NCBI RefSeq assembly: GCF_024347135.1
Contig: NZ_AP024907.1
Location: 2,037,001 to 2,101,000 of the forward strand
Length of the DNA stretch: 64,000 bases
Direction: 5' to 3'
Origin: Vibrio spartinae
GTDB lineage: Bacteria > Pseudomonadota > Gammaproteobacteria > Enterobacterales > Vibrionaceae
This document shows, one piece after another, positions 19,703-29,773 of the stretch. The notes beneath the pieces are model-generated. The model did no database searches. It saw only the letters and a list, made by a program, of their open reading frames with translations, and was not told where the DNA came from. The position numbers and the translations under genes were made by a program. Each line of letters opens with the position of its first letter. The first letter of the stretch is position 1.

Positions 19703-20311
19703 ATGAACTATTTAGCAATTGTTGGCACCAATTCTCATGTGTCAACAAACCGTATGCTGCTGCAATTTATGAAAGAGCACTTCAAAGAAGACGCGCAACT
19801 TGAGCTCTATGAAGTCAGAGACTTGCCAGCTTTTTACGAAGTGAAAGACGATCAAGTCCCTGAGGCAGTTGCAGCACTATCCGCTAAAATCCTTCAGGCT
19901 GATGGGGTCATCATTGCTACGCCTGAATACGACCACGCGATCCCTGCGGTACTGAAAAGCGCATTAGAATGGATCAGTTATACCAGTCAGGCGCTGACCG
20001 ACAAGCCTGTGCTGATTGTGGGTGCATCCCATGGTTCACTAGGATCTTCACGTGCTCAAGCCCATCTTCGCCAGATCCTTGACTCACCAGAATTAGCCGC
20101 ACGCCTTATGCCAAGCAGCGAATTCCTGTTAGGAAAATCGCAAGCGGCCTTTAATGCTGGCGGCACTTTAATCGATGAAGATAAGCGAGCTGAGCTTGAT
20201 GAGATTTTTAGAGAATTTATGCTGTTTACCCAACTCATAACAAAACTCTTATCAGAAAAAGTCACCATCAAAAAAGACAAAAAATACGTTTGGCAAACTC
20301 AAGAGGCATAA
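19703..20311 (+). CDS. crdA: NADH:flavin (FMN_red) subunit of a CrdAB-type enoate reductase
   Basis: Flavodoxin-fold NAD(P)H:FMN reductase of 202 aa, with [17 protein letters not shown] at 6-22 and the FMN-binding [18 protein letters not shown] region near 73-90. It is clearly homologous to the N-terminal domain of the next gene product. The arrangement matches the Vibrio ruber NADH:(hydroxy)cinnamate reductase, in which a single-domain CrdA pairs with the three-domain CrdB through these domains. GGAAA lies upstream of the ATG. Expected role: binds FMN and helps pass electrons from NADH to CrdB. The name rests on architecture; substrate specificity cannot be read from sequence by eye. Confidence 0.85.
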   Translation: MNYLAIVGTNSHVSTNRMLLQFMKEHFKEDAQLELYEVRDLPAFYEVKDDQVPEAVAALSAKILQADGVIIATPEYDHAIPAVLKSALEWISYTSQALTDKPVLIVGASHGSLGSSRAQAHLRQILDSPELAARLMPSSEFLLGKSQAAFNAGGTLIDEDKRAELDEIFREFMLFTQLITKLLSEKVTIKKDKKYVWQTQEA

Positions 20312-20316
20312 GAGAA

Positions 20317-22737
20317 ATGAAATTTACAGCAATCGTCGGAACCACTTCTCCAAAGTCCCACAACCGGACACTGCTTCAGTTCATGCAAGCGCATTTTAAG
20401 GACAAAGCAGATATCGAGCTGTTGGAAATCAACGACGTTCCTATGTTTAATCAGGACAACCCGTCCAACAATCCACAACTGCTAGAGATCAATGAGAAAA
20501 TTATCGCGAGTGACGGCGTTATTATTGCAACTCCCGAGTACAATCACTCGATTCCGTCTAGCCTGAAAAGTGTACTTGAATGGTTAAGCTACGAGCTTCA
20601 TCCGCTTGATGGCAAGCCCGTCATGATCATCGGTGCATCTATTGATTCTCAAGGGTCTTCACGTGCTCAGTTGCACCTGCGTCAAATACTGGATGCGCCT
20701 GGGGTCAATGCGAACGTGATGCCTGGATACGAATTCCTACTGGGCAATGCCCACACAGCTTTTGATGAAAATGGTCAGTTGAACAGTGATGGCACAATCG
20801 ACTTTTTAGACATTTGTTTCTTACGATTCATGCGTTTTGCCAAGATTTCAAATCAATTGAATGAAGAAGAGGCATTCTCATTCACGCCGGGCACTTATGA
20901 CGTTCACGCGCTGGGTCACGGGGGCGCGCTCCCCATGAAAGTGGCGTTCAGCGAGAATAAAATTGAAAGTATTGAAATTGACACCGGTAATGAGACCGAA
21001 GGTCTGGCAGATGTGGTATTCGTGCGTATCCCAGACAAAATCATCGAAGGTCAAACGTTGAATGTAGATGCTCTGTCTGGTGCTTCTGAAACCAGTCATG
21101 CGGTTCTTGATGGTGTAGCGAAAGCAGTGAAACTGGCAGGAGTTAACCCTGACATCTTAAGACGTCGTCCGAAACCAGCCAGTAGCTTAAACAAGGGTGA
21201 CGAAGAATACACCTGTGATGTGGTCGTTATTGGTGGTGGCGGCGCAGGTCTAAGTGCTGCGGCAACCGTTTTACAACAAGGGAAACGTGCCATTGTACTG
21301 GAAAAATACCCAGCCGTAGGGGGAAATACGATCCGTACCGGAGGTCCAATTAACGCGGCAGATCCTGAATGGCAGCGTACTTTTGAAGAAAACCCGGGTG
21401 AAAGACACACCATTGAATCGCTTCTAAACACCGATGAAAGTGATATTCACGAAGAATATCTGGATGACTTCCGCGCTTTAAAGCAAGAATTTGCGGTTTA
21501 CCAAGAACAATTTGGCCAAGCGAAAGGCTACTTGTTTGATTCACCGCTGCTCCACAGAATGCAGACTTATTTCGGTGGTAAACGGACTGACCTTCAGGGC
21601 AACAATATCTATGGCCAGTATGATCTGGTTAAAATCTTAACCGATCGCGCTTTAGAGAGTGTTCAATGGCTTGAAGATATCGGTGTGGTGTATGACAAAG
21701 ATATCGTCTTTGCCCCGGTTGGTGCGCTATGGCGCCGTGGCCATAAGCCAGTGAAAAAATACGGAACGGCCTTCATTCTTGCGTTAAGCAAATATATAGA
21801 AGACATGTCAGGAACCATTATTACCGATAGCCCGGCGAAAGAATTCATCATCGAAGATGGTGAAATTAAAGGAGTCATCGCAACGGGTGTCAACGGGCAG
21901 AAGATCACGGTTCGGGCGAAAGCGGTTGTTCTGGCGACTGGCGGATTTGGTGCCAATACCAAGATGCTCAAACAGTACAACACATACTGGAGCCACATTG
22001 CTGACGATATCAAAACAACCAACTCCTACGCAATGACCGGTGACGGCATCCTGCTTGGTCAATCCGTGGGGGCTGGGTTAACGGGGATGGGCTTTACTCA
22101 GATGATGCCTGTCGCAGACCCGAACACCGGCGAGCTGTTCAGCGGCCTGCAAGTTCCACCAGAGAACTTCGTCATTGTCAACAAACAAGGGAAACGTTTT
22201 ATCAATGAATTCGCAGGACGTGATGTATTGACCAAAGCGGCATTGGCTGAGGGAGGACTGTTCTATCTGATTGCGGATGATGAAATCAAGAAGACGGCAG
22301 CCAATACCAGTCAGGAGAAAATTGACCGTCAAGTTGAAGCGGGTACCCTGTTTAGAGCCGATACACTTGAAGATTTAGCCATCAAAGTGGGTATGGATCC
22401 GGCCGTGCTGGTGGATACCGTAAACAAGTACAACAGCTATGTTGAAGCTGAACACGATCCTGAATTCCATAAAGATACGTTTAGCTTGAAAGTGGAAAAA
22501 GCGCCTTTCTATGCAACGCCACGACAACCAGCAGTGCACCATACCATGGGCGGCCTGAAGATTGATACGGCAACACATGTTCTTGATGAAACCAACCAGC
22601 CGATCAAGAATCTCTATGCGGTTGGAGAAGTCGCAGGTGGTATCCACGCGGGTAACCGTCTTGGTGGTAACGCCCTGGCTGATATCTTTACGTTTGGTCG
22701 CATTGCAGGACAAACCGCAATTGCAGAAATGAACTAA
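20317..22737 (+). CDS. crdB: three-domain NADH-dependent 2-enoate reductase (cinnamate reductase type)
   Basis: Cytoplasmic flavoprotein of 806 aa that should reduce the C=C bond of 2-enoates with NADH. Domains: FMN_red (about 1-190); FMN_bind (about 195-280), whose motif SGASETS contains the expected covalent-FMN Thr; and FAD_binding_2/fumarate-reductase type (about 300-806), starting at the dinucleotide loop [13 protein letters not shown] and ending with [10 protein letters not shown] and [16 protein letters not shown]. The start at 20317 is preferred over an upstream TTG because MKFTAIVGT aligns with CrdA. It begins six bases after crdA. Alternatives within the family are acrylate or urocanate reductase; the extra CrdA subunit favours the Crd type. 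Confidence 0.88.
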   Translation: MKFTAIVGTTSPKSHNRTLLQFMQAHFKDKADIELLEINDVPMFNQDNPSNNPQLLEINEKIIASDGVIIATPEYNHSIPSSLKSVLEWLSYELHPLDGKPVMIIGASIDSQGSSRAQLHLRQILDAPGVNANVMPGYEFLLGNAHTAFDENGQLNSDGTIDFLDICFLRFMRFAKISNQLNEEEAFSFTPGTYDVHALGHGGALPMKVAFSENKIESIEIDTGNETEGLADVVFVRIPDKIIEGQTLNVDALSGASETSHAVLDGVAKAVKLAGVNPDILRRRPKPASSLNKGDEEYTCDVVVIGGGGAGLSAAATVLQQGKRAIVLEKYPAVGGNTIRTGGPINAADPEWQRTFEENPGERHTIESLLNTDESDIHEEYLDDFRALKQEFAVYQEQFGQAKGYLFDSPLLHRMQTYFGGKRTDLQGNNIYGQYDLVKILTDRALESVQWLEDIGVVYDKDIVFAPVGALWRRGHKPVKKYGTAFILALSKYIEDMSGTIITDSPAKEFIIEDGEIKGVIATGVNGQKITVRAKAVVLATGGFGANTKMLKQYNTYWSHIADDIKTTNSYAMTGDGILLGQSVGAGLTGMGFTQMMPVADPNTGELFSGLQVPPENFVIVNKQGKRFINEFAGRDVLTKAALAEGGLFYLIADDEIKKTAANTSQEKIDRQVEAGTLFRADTLEDLAIKVGMDPAVLVDTVNKYNSYVEAEHDPEFHKDTFSLKVEKAPFYATPRQPAVHHTMGGLKIDTATHVLDETNQPIKNLYAVGEVAGGIHAGNRLGGNALADIFTFGRIAGQTAIAEMN

Positions 22738-22757
22738 ACACACTCATTTGAGTCACA

Positions 22758-22780
22758 GAGGGCAAGCAACACTTGCCCTC
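22758..22780 (+). terminator. terminator of crdAB
   Basis: Perfect 9-bp arms GAGGGCAAG / CTTGCCCTC with a 5-nt loop, 21 nt after the crdB stop, followed by TTATAAG. The T-tail is weak. Confidence 0.7.
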
Positions 22781-23161
22781 TTATAAGTCCAAAAAAGACA
22801 ACGTTCCCAAAAGTGTGATCACGATAAAACAAGCCAATACACTCAATTTCATAGCTAAAAAGCCAATAAATCATCAATAACCCTCAAGCAAAACCGATCA
22901 ACTGTATAGATAATTCCCACCAATTACTAATCATAAAATCAATAGTATGAAGAAAATCAAATTTACCACGCCAAAAATAGGGAACGATCCCAAAAAGTGA
23001 TCAAACCGAAAGTTTCATTCAAATAGCAAATGTAATCTCTAAATTCATCACCAAGATGAAATCAATGAAATTCAATCAACGATTGGATCCCCAGAAAATA
23101 AGAATGGTGGATGAAACCACTCATGGGGCTCAAGCATAAGTAACTTTTACGGAGTATAACG
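22781..23161. other. gene-free AT-rich leader of the porin gene
   Basis: No plausible gene is seen. A 21-22-bp motif of the form AACG(T/A)TCCCAAAA...GTG...ATCA occurs at 22800-22821 and again at 22983-23003, about 180 bp apart, and could be a pair of regulator sites. The porin ribosome-binding GGAG lies just before 23162. Confidence 0.5.
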
Positions 23162-24151
23162 ATGAAAACAAGTGGTATTTTGAAATTATCAGCTGTCGCC
23201 CTACTGACTTCTGCTGCACTCAATGTTCATGCGGGAACCAGCGTGACCAATGAAATGGGAACATTCGCGATTCATGGTGATGTGGAGTTTAATAATGACT
23301 ACCGTAACCAAGAAACGGCCGGTCCCGACACCACGACTTATGATCAAAATGGCCGTCTTTTGATTGGTGTTGCCGGTTCTCGGGATGTGGGGAGTAATGG
23401 CTATATCAATGCAAATGCTGAAACATTGCTGCATCTCGATGGTGACATCACTGCCGATGATGCGTGGATTGCAATCGGTGAAAAAGCGGACTGGGAAATT
23501 AAAATGGGACGCTTTGAAGCATATGACCTCTTCCCTGCAGGTCAGGATACAATTGTCAATTACGCCCAAGACGTTTATATGACCAAGTATGCCCGTGGAC
23601 GTAGTGACAATGGTCAGATCAATTTGTCCAAAACGACTGAACGCGTCTATTTCGAGCTCAGCACCAACTTTATGGCCAACGATGACGATAATATCAACGC
23701 AAGAAATAATGCGGTGTTTCTTCGTCCGGTCGTCGCCGCCACGCTGACTGACTCATTGAAATTAGCCGTCGGCGCAGAAATTAACGCAACTGCTGATGAA
23801 GAAGATGCGGCTAATGATTTTTCCGGTTATGGTGCAACGCTGAACTATACCATGGGTGACCTCAATATGAATGTGAGTTATGCCGCCCGTGACTTTGATG
23901 ATACCACCAACCAAGAAGATACTACCTACGGTGTCAACGCGCAGTACCAAAACTTCTTTATTGCCTATGTCTATGCCGAAACAGATACAGGCACAACAGC
24001 GAAAAGCACCACCGTCTATTCCTCGTATAAATTCGCCAACATTATGGATGTAGAAGACTTGGCGCTGTACGCCGGTGGCTATTACTCCGACGTAAAAGAT
24101 TCTGACAATACCGACAGCGGTCTACGTCTGCGGGTTAAATATCTGTTCTAA
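23162..24151 (+). CDS. outer-membrane porin
   Basis: Predicted outer-membrane beta-barrel porin of 329 aa. The signal peptide ends with LNVHA near residue 24, the mature protein is rich in alternating aromatic/polar strands with acidic turns, and the C-terminus VKYLF ends in Phe as required for barrel assembly. It resembles Vibrio sugar or general porins of about this length. The substrate is unknown. It follows the crd genes on the same strand, but a terminator and 380 bp separate them, so it is probably an independent unit. Confidence 0.82.
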   Translation: MKTSGILKLSAVALLTSAALNVHAGTSVTNEMGTFAIHGDVEFNNDYRNQETAGPDTTTYDQNGRLLIGVAGSRDVGSNGYINANAETLLHLDGDITADDAWIAIGEKADWEIKMGRFEAYDLFPAGQDTIVNYAQDVYMTKYARGRSDNGQINLSKTTERVYFELSTNFMANDDDNINARNNAVFLRPVVAATLTDSLKLAVGAEINATADEEDAANDFSGYGATLNYTMGDLNMNVSYAARDFDDTTNQEDTTYGVNAQYQNFFIAYVYAETDTGTTAKSTTVYSSYKFANIMDVEDLALYAGGYYSDVKDSDNTDSGLRLRVKYLF

Positions 24152-24169
24152 ATTCCAACCACACTGCCT

Positions 24170-24218
24170 GTCAGCCCTATATCTGTTGTAACCGATACGG
24201 TTTAGATACGGGGCTGAC
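24170..24218 (+). terminator. terminator after the porin gene
   Basis: Outer arms GTCAGCCC (24170-24177) and GGGCTGAC (24211-24218), with additional inner pairing TATCT/AGATA, followed by TCTTTATC. It sits between convergent porin and hxpB genes. Confidence 0.65.
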
Positions 24219-24237
24219 TCTTTATCGTCTCGGCTGA

Positions 24238-24894
24238 TTAGTTATTGACATGAATTAGCGAGACGATCGCTTCCAGTGACGTCAAGTATTGATCGGCCAG
24301 CGCAAACCGAGGATCCTGCTGGTGCGCGTTCACAACAAATGTCGTCATTGATGCGGCTTTGGCTGCAATCATGCCGGTGACACTATCTTCAATCACAAGA
24401 CATTGATCGGGCGAAACATCGAGTTTTTGCGCAGCACTTAAATAAACGGCAGGATGCGGCTTACCGTAATCTTCATCTTCGGCACTACAAATTTGGCTAA
24501 AGTACGTTTCTATCTCAAGACGCTGAAGCACGGCTTGAATAATTTCCGGCCCGGATGAGGTCGCTAAACCAATGCGATAGCCCGCCTGTTTCAGCGCATT
24601 CAACAGTTGATGAACACCCGGCAGTGCATGACCATGCGCCCTCACCTGAACAATCAGTTTTTCTAGGATTTGCTGCGCCAGAATCACCGGATCAATCTGA
24701 AGCTGACAACGTTGACACCAAGTCGAAGCAATCGCGTCTAACCGTTTTCCCATGGTGTACTGAATACATGCTTCAACCGTGATTTCAGCACCATAAGTAG
24801 CCAGCGTTTCAATCTGTGCCTGCCGCCAGAACGGTTCTGAATCAATTAATACGCCATCCATATCAAAAATAACTGCTTTATATGGCAATGCCAT
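24238..24894 (-). CDS. hxpB: hexitol/2-deoxyglucose-6-phosphate phosphatase (YniC-like)
   Basis: HAD-superfamily sugar phosphatase of 218 aa. Motif I is FDMDGVLIDSEPFW with nucleophile and acid/base Asp, motif II is LATSSG, motif III Lys lies in YGKPHPAVY, and motif IV is VIEDSVTGMIAAKAA. The overall match is to E. coli YniC/HxpB, which removes phosphate from 2-deoxyglucose-6-P and hexitol phosphates. The start is supported by AGGAGA eight bases upstream. A single gene, converging with the porin. Confidence 0.88.
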   Translation of the reverse strand: MALPYKAVIFDMDGVLIDSEPFWRQAQIETLATYGAEITVEACIQYTMGKRLDAIASTWCQRCQLQIDPVILAQQILEKLIVQVRAHGHALPGVHQLLNALKQAGYRIGLATSSGPEIIQAVLQRLEIETYFSQICSAEDEDYGKPHPAVYLSAAQKLDVSPDQCLVIEDSVTGMIAAKAASMTTFVVNAHQQDPRFALADQYLTSLEAIVSLIHVNN

Positions 24895-24930
24895 CTGCTG
24901 TCTCTCCTCTGTTTACCGGGATTTGAAATG

Positions 24931-24955
24931 TAAAAAGCCAGCAAAATGCTGGCTT
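24931..24955 (-). terminator. terminator of the small outer-membrane barrel gene
   Basis: Arms AAGCCAGCA (24935-24943) and TGCTGGCTT (24947-24955). On the minus strand the second arm runs into TTTTTA. It lies 29 nt after the stop of the gene at 24984. Confidence 0.85.
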
Positions 24956-24983
24956 AAATTGATTGTTCGACGATGGGGAAAAC

Positions 24984-25466
24984 TTAAAGAAAATGGAATG
25001 TAGCATTCAGATTGAAAGTTTTCATGTCATTGTCACCCATGACATAGGTTTGGTAGCTGGCACCGACAGAAATCGGCCCCATCATGAAGTATTCCACACC
25101 GACACCGTACATCAGGTCAACACCATCATCCACTTTGGCACCATTCACCTTTTCATCCCAGGCATGCAGGCCACCTTTGGCATAGACATGGAGCGGGCCA
25201 AAATCGATGCTTGGCTTAATCGCAAAATAACCAGTCGTCGCTTCTGTTTTATTGGTTGGCGAGACATCAATCTCTTCAAACTTTGTAAAACCGGCTTCTA
25301 AACCAATCAATGGCAGAATACCTGTGCCGACATGAATATTGTAGGCTGTACCATGTTCACCTTTAAAGTCAGATTGTCCAACGGAAGCGCCGCCATAAAT
25401 CCATGAATCTGCAAAGGCAGATGTTGATGCACCCAAAAGTGCCAATCCAATTAATGTTTTTTTCAT
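24984..25466 (-). CDS. small OmpA/OmpW-like outer-membrane beta-barrel protein
   Basis: Predicted 8-stranded outer-membrane barrel, 160 aa. A signal peptide MKKTLIGLALLGASTSAFA (cleaved near 19) precedes eight amphipathic strands with tight turns, and the C-terminus ends in a hydrophobic FHFL. AAGG lies six bases before the ATG. It resembles Vibrio porin-family and AcfA-type proteins, and its function is not known. The stretch directly upstream is a 15-bp tandem repeat that may form or disrupt its promoter and leader. Confidence 0.82.
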   Translation of the reverse strand: MKKTLIGLALLGASTSAFADSWIYGGASVGQSDFKGEHGTAYNIHVGTGILPLIGLEAGFTKFEEIDVSPTNKTEATTGYFAIKPSIDFGPLHVYAKGGLHAWDEKVNGAKVDDGVDLMYGVGVEYFMMGPISVGASYQTYVMGDNDMKTFNLNATFHFL

Positions 25467-25488
25467 GATGAACCTTCTCTACTTTTTC

Positions 25489-25581
25489 ATCGGTGATCAT
25501 ACGATTGGTGATCGTACTACTGGTGTTCATACTGTTGTTGTTTATAGCTGTTGATGTTCATAACTGCTGGTGTTCATACAC
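25489..25581. repeat. 15-16-bp tandem repeat, six degenerate copies
   Basis: Units resembling ATTGGTGATCATACT / ACTGGTGTTCATACT start at 25489, 25504, 25519, 25534, 25549 and 25565. The array begins 22 bp upstream of the outer-membrane-barrel ATG and lies in the 199-bp gap after hrpA, with no spacers. Confidence 0.82.
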
Positions 25582-25665
25582 AAGCGGCATAAAATTGCCT
25601 GCGCTCGCCAAAAAACTAACAGAGTTCTCTGTAATCATCTGTTTCATGCAAAAATTGAACCAAAA

Positions 25666-28600
25666 TTAACATTCGCTGATGGCATTCTTGATCCGCTTAT
25701 CCGAAACGGGATAAGGCGTGCCAAGTTGTTGGGCAAAAAAGCTCACCCTTAACTCTTCAATCATCCAGCGGATCGCTTTAACATTTTCGGGAATCGAAGC
25801 ACCTTGCGGAATTTTGTTCAATAATTCCCGATAATCTTGCGTCACCGCTTCTATTTTCAGCATATGGAGTCGATCTTTGTTGGGATCGATGGGTAATTTT
25901 TCTAATCGACGCTCGATAGCCTTCATATACCTTAGGATATCCGGGAGCTTTTTCCAACCGCATTCCGTGGCAAAGCCTTTGAAGATCAGGCTTTCAATTT
26001 GCGCTTTGATATCAGAAAGTGCAAATGCCATCGTAAAATCGACTTTCCCTTTCAGTTTTTTGTTGATTTGATACGCAGTCGTCAAAATTTCTTCAACTTG
26101 TTTTGCAATATCAACGACCGTATCGCCCAATTCACCGCGAACGTACTCTTTCAACGCTTCAAACGCCTCGGCCTGCCAGACTAATCCGCCTTGCCCATCG
26201 ATAAGCTTGTCGATCCCACAGGCAATGCAGTCATCAATCAGATCCAACACTTTGCCGTATGGATTGAAATAGAGTCCGAGTTTCGATTTGTTCGGTAAGT
26301 TAGCGTGCAAATATTTCACCGGAGACGGCACATTGAGCAAAATTAATCGCCGCTCTCCTGCTCGCATGGCGCGTTGTTGCTCTTGCTCGGTCTCAAATAA
26401 CTGAATGGCAACACTGTCTTTTTCGTCAACCAGAGCCGGATAGGCTCTGACATCGAAGCCACCTTTTTTCTGCTGATAGACCAGAGGAAGCTCACCGAAA
26501 CTCCAGGTATGCAGACCTTTCTGTTCGATATCATCATCGGCAACCTGAGACAGGGTCTCCTTGACTTTGTCTTTCAGGCTCTCTTTTAACGTGAATAAGT
26601 CTTTATTTTCCCGTAGCTTTCTATGACGATGATCGACGGCTCTGAATGTGATTCGCAGGTGCTCCGGGAGCTGATCGACTTGCCAGTCTTCCCGCAGAAT
26701 GGTCACCCCGGTCATTCGTTTCAGCTCTTTTTCCAGTGCATCCAATAATGGCAGTTCCATCGGCGTCGTCCGGGCCAAAAAGGCATCTGCGTAGTTCGGC
26801 GCCGGCACAAAATTCTTGCGCAATGTTTTCGGCAACGATTTGATCAAATTGACCACGAGTTCATGGCGCAGCCCGGGGATCTGCCAGTCAAACCCCATCG
26901 GTTCAATTTGGTTCAATACGGCCAACGGGATATGAACCGTGACACCGTCACTATCATCACCAGGTTCAAATTGATAGCTAAGCTTCAGCTTGATGCCATT
27001 CTGATGCCAGAAATTCGGATAATCGAGTTCGGTCACATGGCTGGCATCACCTTTGAACAACATCTCTTTTTCAAAATGGAGATATTCCGGATTCTCCCGG
27101 CTGGTCTTTTTCCACCATGTATCAAAGTGACGGCCAGAGACAACTTCCGTACCGACGCGCTGATCATAAAATTGAAACAAGGACTCATCATCAATCAGAA
27201 TGTCCCGGCGTCTCGATTTATGTTCCAGCTCTTCCACTTCTTGTAACAGCTTGCGGTTTTGTTTGAAGAAAGCGTGTTTAGTCTCCCACTCACCTTCTAC
27301 CAGCGCACTCCGAATGAAGATTTCCCGGCTCAAGACTGCATCAATCGGGCCGTAGTTCACCAGACGTTTGGCAACAATCGGTACACCAAACAAGGTCACT
27401 TTCTCATCAGCCATCACCGCTGCGCGCTTTTTCGACCAATGCGGCTCACTATAGCTCCGTTTGATCAAGTGTTGTGCCAGCGGCTCAATCCACTCCGGTT
27501 GAATCTTCGCCACCACTCTGGCCCAAAGTTTCGAGGTTTCCACCAGCTCAGCCGACATCACCCATTTCGGTTGCTTCTTAAACAGGCCGGAAGCCGGGAA
27601 AATATGAAAACGAGCGTTTCTCGCCCCGTGGTACTCTTTCTCTTCCTGATCTTTGATCCCGATATGAGACAGTAAACCAACCAGAATCGAGGTGTGAACT
27701 CCCTGATAACTGCCGGGTTCCTCATTCAGTTTCAGCCCCAAGTCATGCATACTTTGATGCAATTGAAAATAGACATCCTGCCATTCGCGAATGCGCAGAT
27801 AATTCAGATAATCGCTTTTACACTGACGTCTGAACTGATTACTACTCAGAGCCTTTTGTTGTTGTTTGATATAATCCCATAGATGAACAAAGGTCAGAAA
27901 ATCAGAGTCTTCATGGTAAAAACGACGGTGTTTTTCATCGGCTGACTGCTGTTTCTCCGAAGGACGCTCTCGGGGATCCTGAATCGACAAAGCCGCCGAG
28001 ATAATCATCACTTCTTTCAGACATCCCCATTTCGGCGCTTCAAGCACCATACGGGCGAGCCGCGGATCAATAGGAAGACGCGACAACTTTTGTCCAATCT
28101 CGGTCAACTGTTTTTTGCGTTCCTGAGTTTGCGTCTGAATCGCGCCTAACTCTTCAAGCAGCCGAACCCCATCTTGAATATTTCGCTTATCCGGGGCTTC
28201 CACAAAGGGGAATGCCTCAATGTCACCGAGCCCCAAGGCGGTCATCTGCAAAATGACCGATGCCAGATTGGTTCTGAGAATTTCGGGATCGGTAAACTCC
28301 GGACGAGATTGAAAATCATCTTCAGAATAAAGCCGGATACAAATCCCGGCTTCAACCCGGCCACAACGCCCTTTACGCTGATTGGCGCTGGCCTGAGAAA
28401 CGGGCTCAATCGGTAGACGTTGGACTTTAGTGCGGTAACTATAACGACTGATGCGGGCGGTCCCCGGATCAATCACGTATTTAATCCCCGGCACCGTCAG
28501 CGATGTTTCAGCAACGTTGGTCGCCAAAACAATTCTCCGCCCGCTGTGGGATTGAAAAATCCGATTCTGCTCACCCGCAGAGAGACGCGCATACAAAGGC

Positions 28601-29586
28601 ACAATTTCAGTATGTTTGAGGTTGCGCTTGCTCAAGGCATCGGCGGTATCCCTGATCTCACGTTCCCCGTTCATAAAGATCAGGATATCACCCGGCCCTT
28701 CATCACTCAGCTCATCAACAGCTTCAAAAATACCGTCGAGCTGATCACGCTCACTCTCATCTTCACCGGCTAAGGGACGATAACGGGTATCAACCGGATA
28801 CGTTCTGCCGGATACTTCAATGATCGGGGCGCTGTCAAAGTGCTGGGAGAAACGTTCAGGATCGATCGTCGCCGACGTGATAATCACTTTCAGATCAGGA
28901 CGCTTCGGCAACAACTGTTTTAAATAGCCGAGAATGAAATCAATATTCAGACTCCGCTCATGGGCTTCATCGATAATGATCGTATCGTACTGATTGAGAA
29001 ATCGATCATGCTGAATTTCAGCCAGCAGTATCCCGTCCGTCATCAATTTAATCTGAGTCTGATCGGATATCTGATCATTAAAACGCACTTTATAACCGAC
29101 GAAATCGCCGAGTGAAGTTTTGGTTTCTTCAGCAATCCGGGCCGCGACAGAGCGTGCGGCTAATCGACGCGGTTGTGTATGACCAATCACCCCATATGTG
29201 CCACGCCCCAATTCAGCACAGATCTTCGGCAACTGTGTGGTTTTCCCTGAGCCGGTTTCACCCGCCACAATCACGACCTGATGCTTTTCAATTGCTTGGG
29301 CAATATCATCTCGTTTCTGACTCACAGGCAAAATCTCCGGGTACTCTAATACCGCAGAGGTTTGCTGTCTGAGCTCGGCTGCCATCATCGATTTGGCAAT
29401 GTCCTGAGCGATTTCATCAAAAACGGCCTGTTTGGCGTTGGGGTTGTTAATTTTACTGGCCCCCTGAATCCGTTTACTCAGGCGGAACCGATCTTTGAGC
29501 ATACATTGTTTCAATGCATGACGCAGAGTTCCCAGAGTATTGGCCTGTGCCTGAGGGGGTTGGGTATGTGGCTGTGACGACGTCAA
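25666..29586 (-). CDS. hrpA: ATP-dependent RNA helicase HrpA
   Basis: DEAH-box RNA helicase of 1306 aa, close to the 1300 aa of E. coli HrpA. Motif I GETGSGKT is at about 109-116, DEAH at 206-209, SAT and the helicase C-terminal motifs (including QRKGRCGR) follow, and the long HrpA-specific C-terminal region is intact. The start is set to TTG at 29586: AGGA lies six bases upstream and the resulting length fits the family, while the open frame upstream to 29673 has no support. In E. coli HrpA acts on stalled ribosomes and mRNA processing. It is divergent from the repeat-tailed protein gene. Confidence 0.95.
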   Translation of the reverse strand: MTSSQPHTQPPQAQANTLGTLRHALKQCMLKDRFRLSKRIQGASKINNPNAKQAVFDEIAQDIAKSMMAAELRQQTSAVLEYPEILPVSQKRDDIAQAIEKHQVVIVAGETGSGKTTQLPKICAELGRGTYGVIGHTQPRRLAARSVAARIAEETKTSLGDFVGYKVRFNDQISDQTQIKLMTDGILLAEIQHDRFLNQYDTIIIDEAHERSLNIDFILGYLKQLLPKRPDLKVIITSATIDPERFSQHFDSAPIIEVSGRTYPVDTRYRPLAGEDESERDQLDGIFEAVDELSDEGPGDILIFMNGEREIRDTADALSKRNLKHTEIVPLYARLSAGEQNRIFQSHSGRRIVLATNVAETSLTVPGIKYVIDPGTARISRYSYRTKVQRLPIEPVSQASANQRKGRCGRVEAGICIRLYSEDDFQSRPEFTDPEILRTNLASVILQMTALGLGDIEAFPFVEAPDKRNIQDGVRLLEELGAIQTQTQERKKQLTEIGQKLSRLPIDPRLARMVLEAPKWGCLKEVMIISAALSIQDPRERPSEKQQSADEKHRRFYHEDSDFLTFVHLWDYIKQQQKALSSNQFRRQCKSDYLNYLRIREWQDVYFQLHQSMHDLGLKLNEEPGSYQGVHTSILVGLLSHIGIKDQEEKEYHGARNARFHIFPASGLFKKQPKWVMSAELVETSKLWARVVAKIQPEWIEPLAQHLIKRSYSEPHWSKKRAAVMADEKVTLFGVPIVAKRLVNYGPIDAVLSREIFIRSALVEGEWETKHAFFKQNRKLLQEVEELEHKSRRRDILIDDESLFQFYDQRVGTEVVSGRHFDTWWKKTSRENPEYLHFEKEMLFKGDASHVTELDYPNFWHQNGIKLKLSYQFEPGDDSDGVTVHIPLAVLNQIEPMGFDWQIPGLRHELVVNLIKSLPKTLRKNFVPAPNYADAFLARTTPMELPLLDALEKELKRMTGVTILREDWQVDQLPEHLRITFRAVDHRHRKLRENKDLFTLKESLKDKVKETLSQVADDDIEQKGLHTWSFGELPLVYQQKKGGFDVRAYPALVDEKDSVAIQLFETEQEQQRAMRAGERRLILLNVPSPVKYLHANLPNKSKLGLYFNPYGKVLDLIDDCIACGIDKLIDGQGGLVWQAEAFEALKEYVRGELGDTVVDIAKQVEEILTTAYQINKKLKGKVDFTMAFALSDIKAQIESLIFKGFATECGWKKLPDILRYMKAIERRLEKLPIDPNKDRLHMLKIEAVTQDYRELLNKIPQGASIPENVKAIRWMIEELRVSFFAQQLGTPYPVSDKRIKNAISEC

Positions 29587-29773
29587 AGCGAATCCTATTG
29601 TATACTTGATTAAAACTGGCCGGATTGTATCACTGTCAGGCCATGACACCAAAAACTCCTTGGTTTTCATCATCAGGCTGACAAGACAGTTCTCACTCCA
29701 ATCTGGTGCAGGTGCGACGTTTTTGATGTATATTTCGTTTGATGTCAGACATGCAGGTGAGACCCGAGATAAC

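Noticed and set aside
29587..29673. N-terminal extension of HrpA from an upstream ATG
   Set aside because: The extension has no ribosome site, overlaps the divergent upstream region and makes the protein longer than the family; TTG 29586 with AGGA fits better.
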